The translations under genes and the position numbers were made by a program. This document shows, in pieces, positions 6,104 to 6,129 of a DNA stretch of 6,129 nt. Each line of letters opens with the position of its first letter. Position 1 is the first letter of the stretch. The stretch spans positions 1 through 6,129 of the forward strand of contig CALKHY010000203.1 in the NCBI GenBank assembly GCA_937988795.1, given 5' to 3'. The notes under the pieces were generated by a model. It had not been told where the DNA came from. It searched no databases and was given only the letters and a program-made list of their open reading frames with translations. The stretch comes from an uncultured Candidatus Saccharibacteria bacterium. GTDB taxonomy: Bacteria > Patescibacteriota > Saccharimonadia > Saccharimonadales > UBA4665.

Positions 6104-6129
6104 CATAGCGCGGCAAATTGTCTGCAGGA
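6104..6129 (+). promoter_or_regulatory. End of window, probable start of another ribosome binding site
   Basis: The last eight bases, CTGCAGGA (6122-6129), are identical to 680-687, which lead into the GGAGG of the first membrane gene. This suggests that another plus-strand gene starts a few bases beyond the window. The rest of this short stretch shows nothing recognisable. Confidence 0.3.

Noticed and set aside
1..6129. CRISPR arrays, tRNA or rRNA genes, insertion sequences
   Set aside because: No regularly spaced repeats, cloverleaf sequence, rRNA segment, transposase or terminal inverted repeats were seen on either strand.

Overview
The window is about 6.1 kb, moderately GC-rich, and looks like the edge of a metagenome-assembled contig from a Candidate Phyla Radiation (Patescibacteria) bacterium; Saccharibacteria is my best guess. 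The first 12 bases are the 3' end of the Illumina adapter, so native sequence starts near position 13. The CPR placement rests on the style of the partial TsaD, on three unrecognised membrane proteins with disordered tails, and on a small last gene that resembles the CPR-typical DUF5663 family. No in-frame TGA occurs in the recognised genes, so nothing suggests the UGA=Gly code of Gracilibacteria.

Layout: (1) 13-531, minus strand: the N-terminal half of tsaD (tRNA t6A modification), cut off by the contig end. (2) 532-694: a divergent intergenic region with no convincing promoter but a strong ribosome binding site for the next gene. (3) 695-1885, 1935-3518 and about 3700/3927-5702, plus strand: three large proteins without recognisable family membership. 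Each has a charged, presumably cytoplasmic N-terminal part, one or three hydrophobic segments, a Pro- or Gly-rich linker and a C-terminal domain of about 90 residues predicted to lie outside the membrane. (4) 3519-3699: a non-coding region with a perfect TTGACA box between two perfect 10-bp palindromes. (5) 3700-3969: an open frame that looks coding, is interrupted by one TAG, and ends at a T TTT TTA heptamer where a -1 shift would join it to the third membrane protein. (6) 5768-6103: a 111-residue soluble helical protein with a strong ribosome binding site. The window ends in what looks like the start of another Shine-Dalgarno sequence.

The plus-strand genes are co-directional and may form one or two transcription units; the 181-nt gap before 3700 probably holds a second promoter. 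I infer that the three membrane proteins are parts of one envelope-associated assembly, possibly with the small protein, but the sequence gives no biochemical activity for them. The most notable observation is the 5' end of the third membrane gene: it may be recoded, decayed or mis-assembled.
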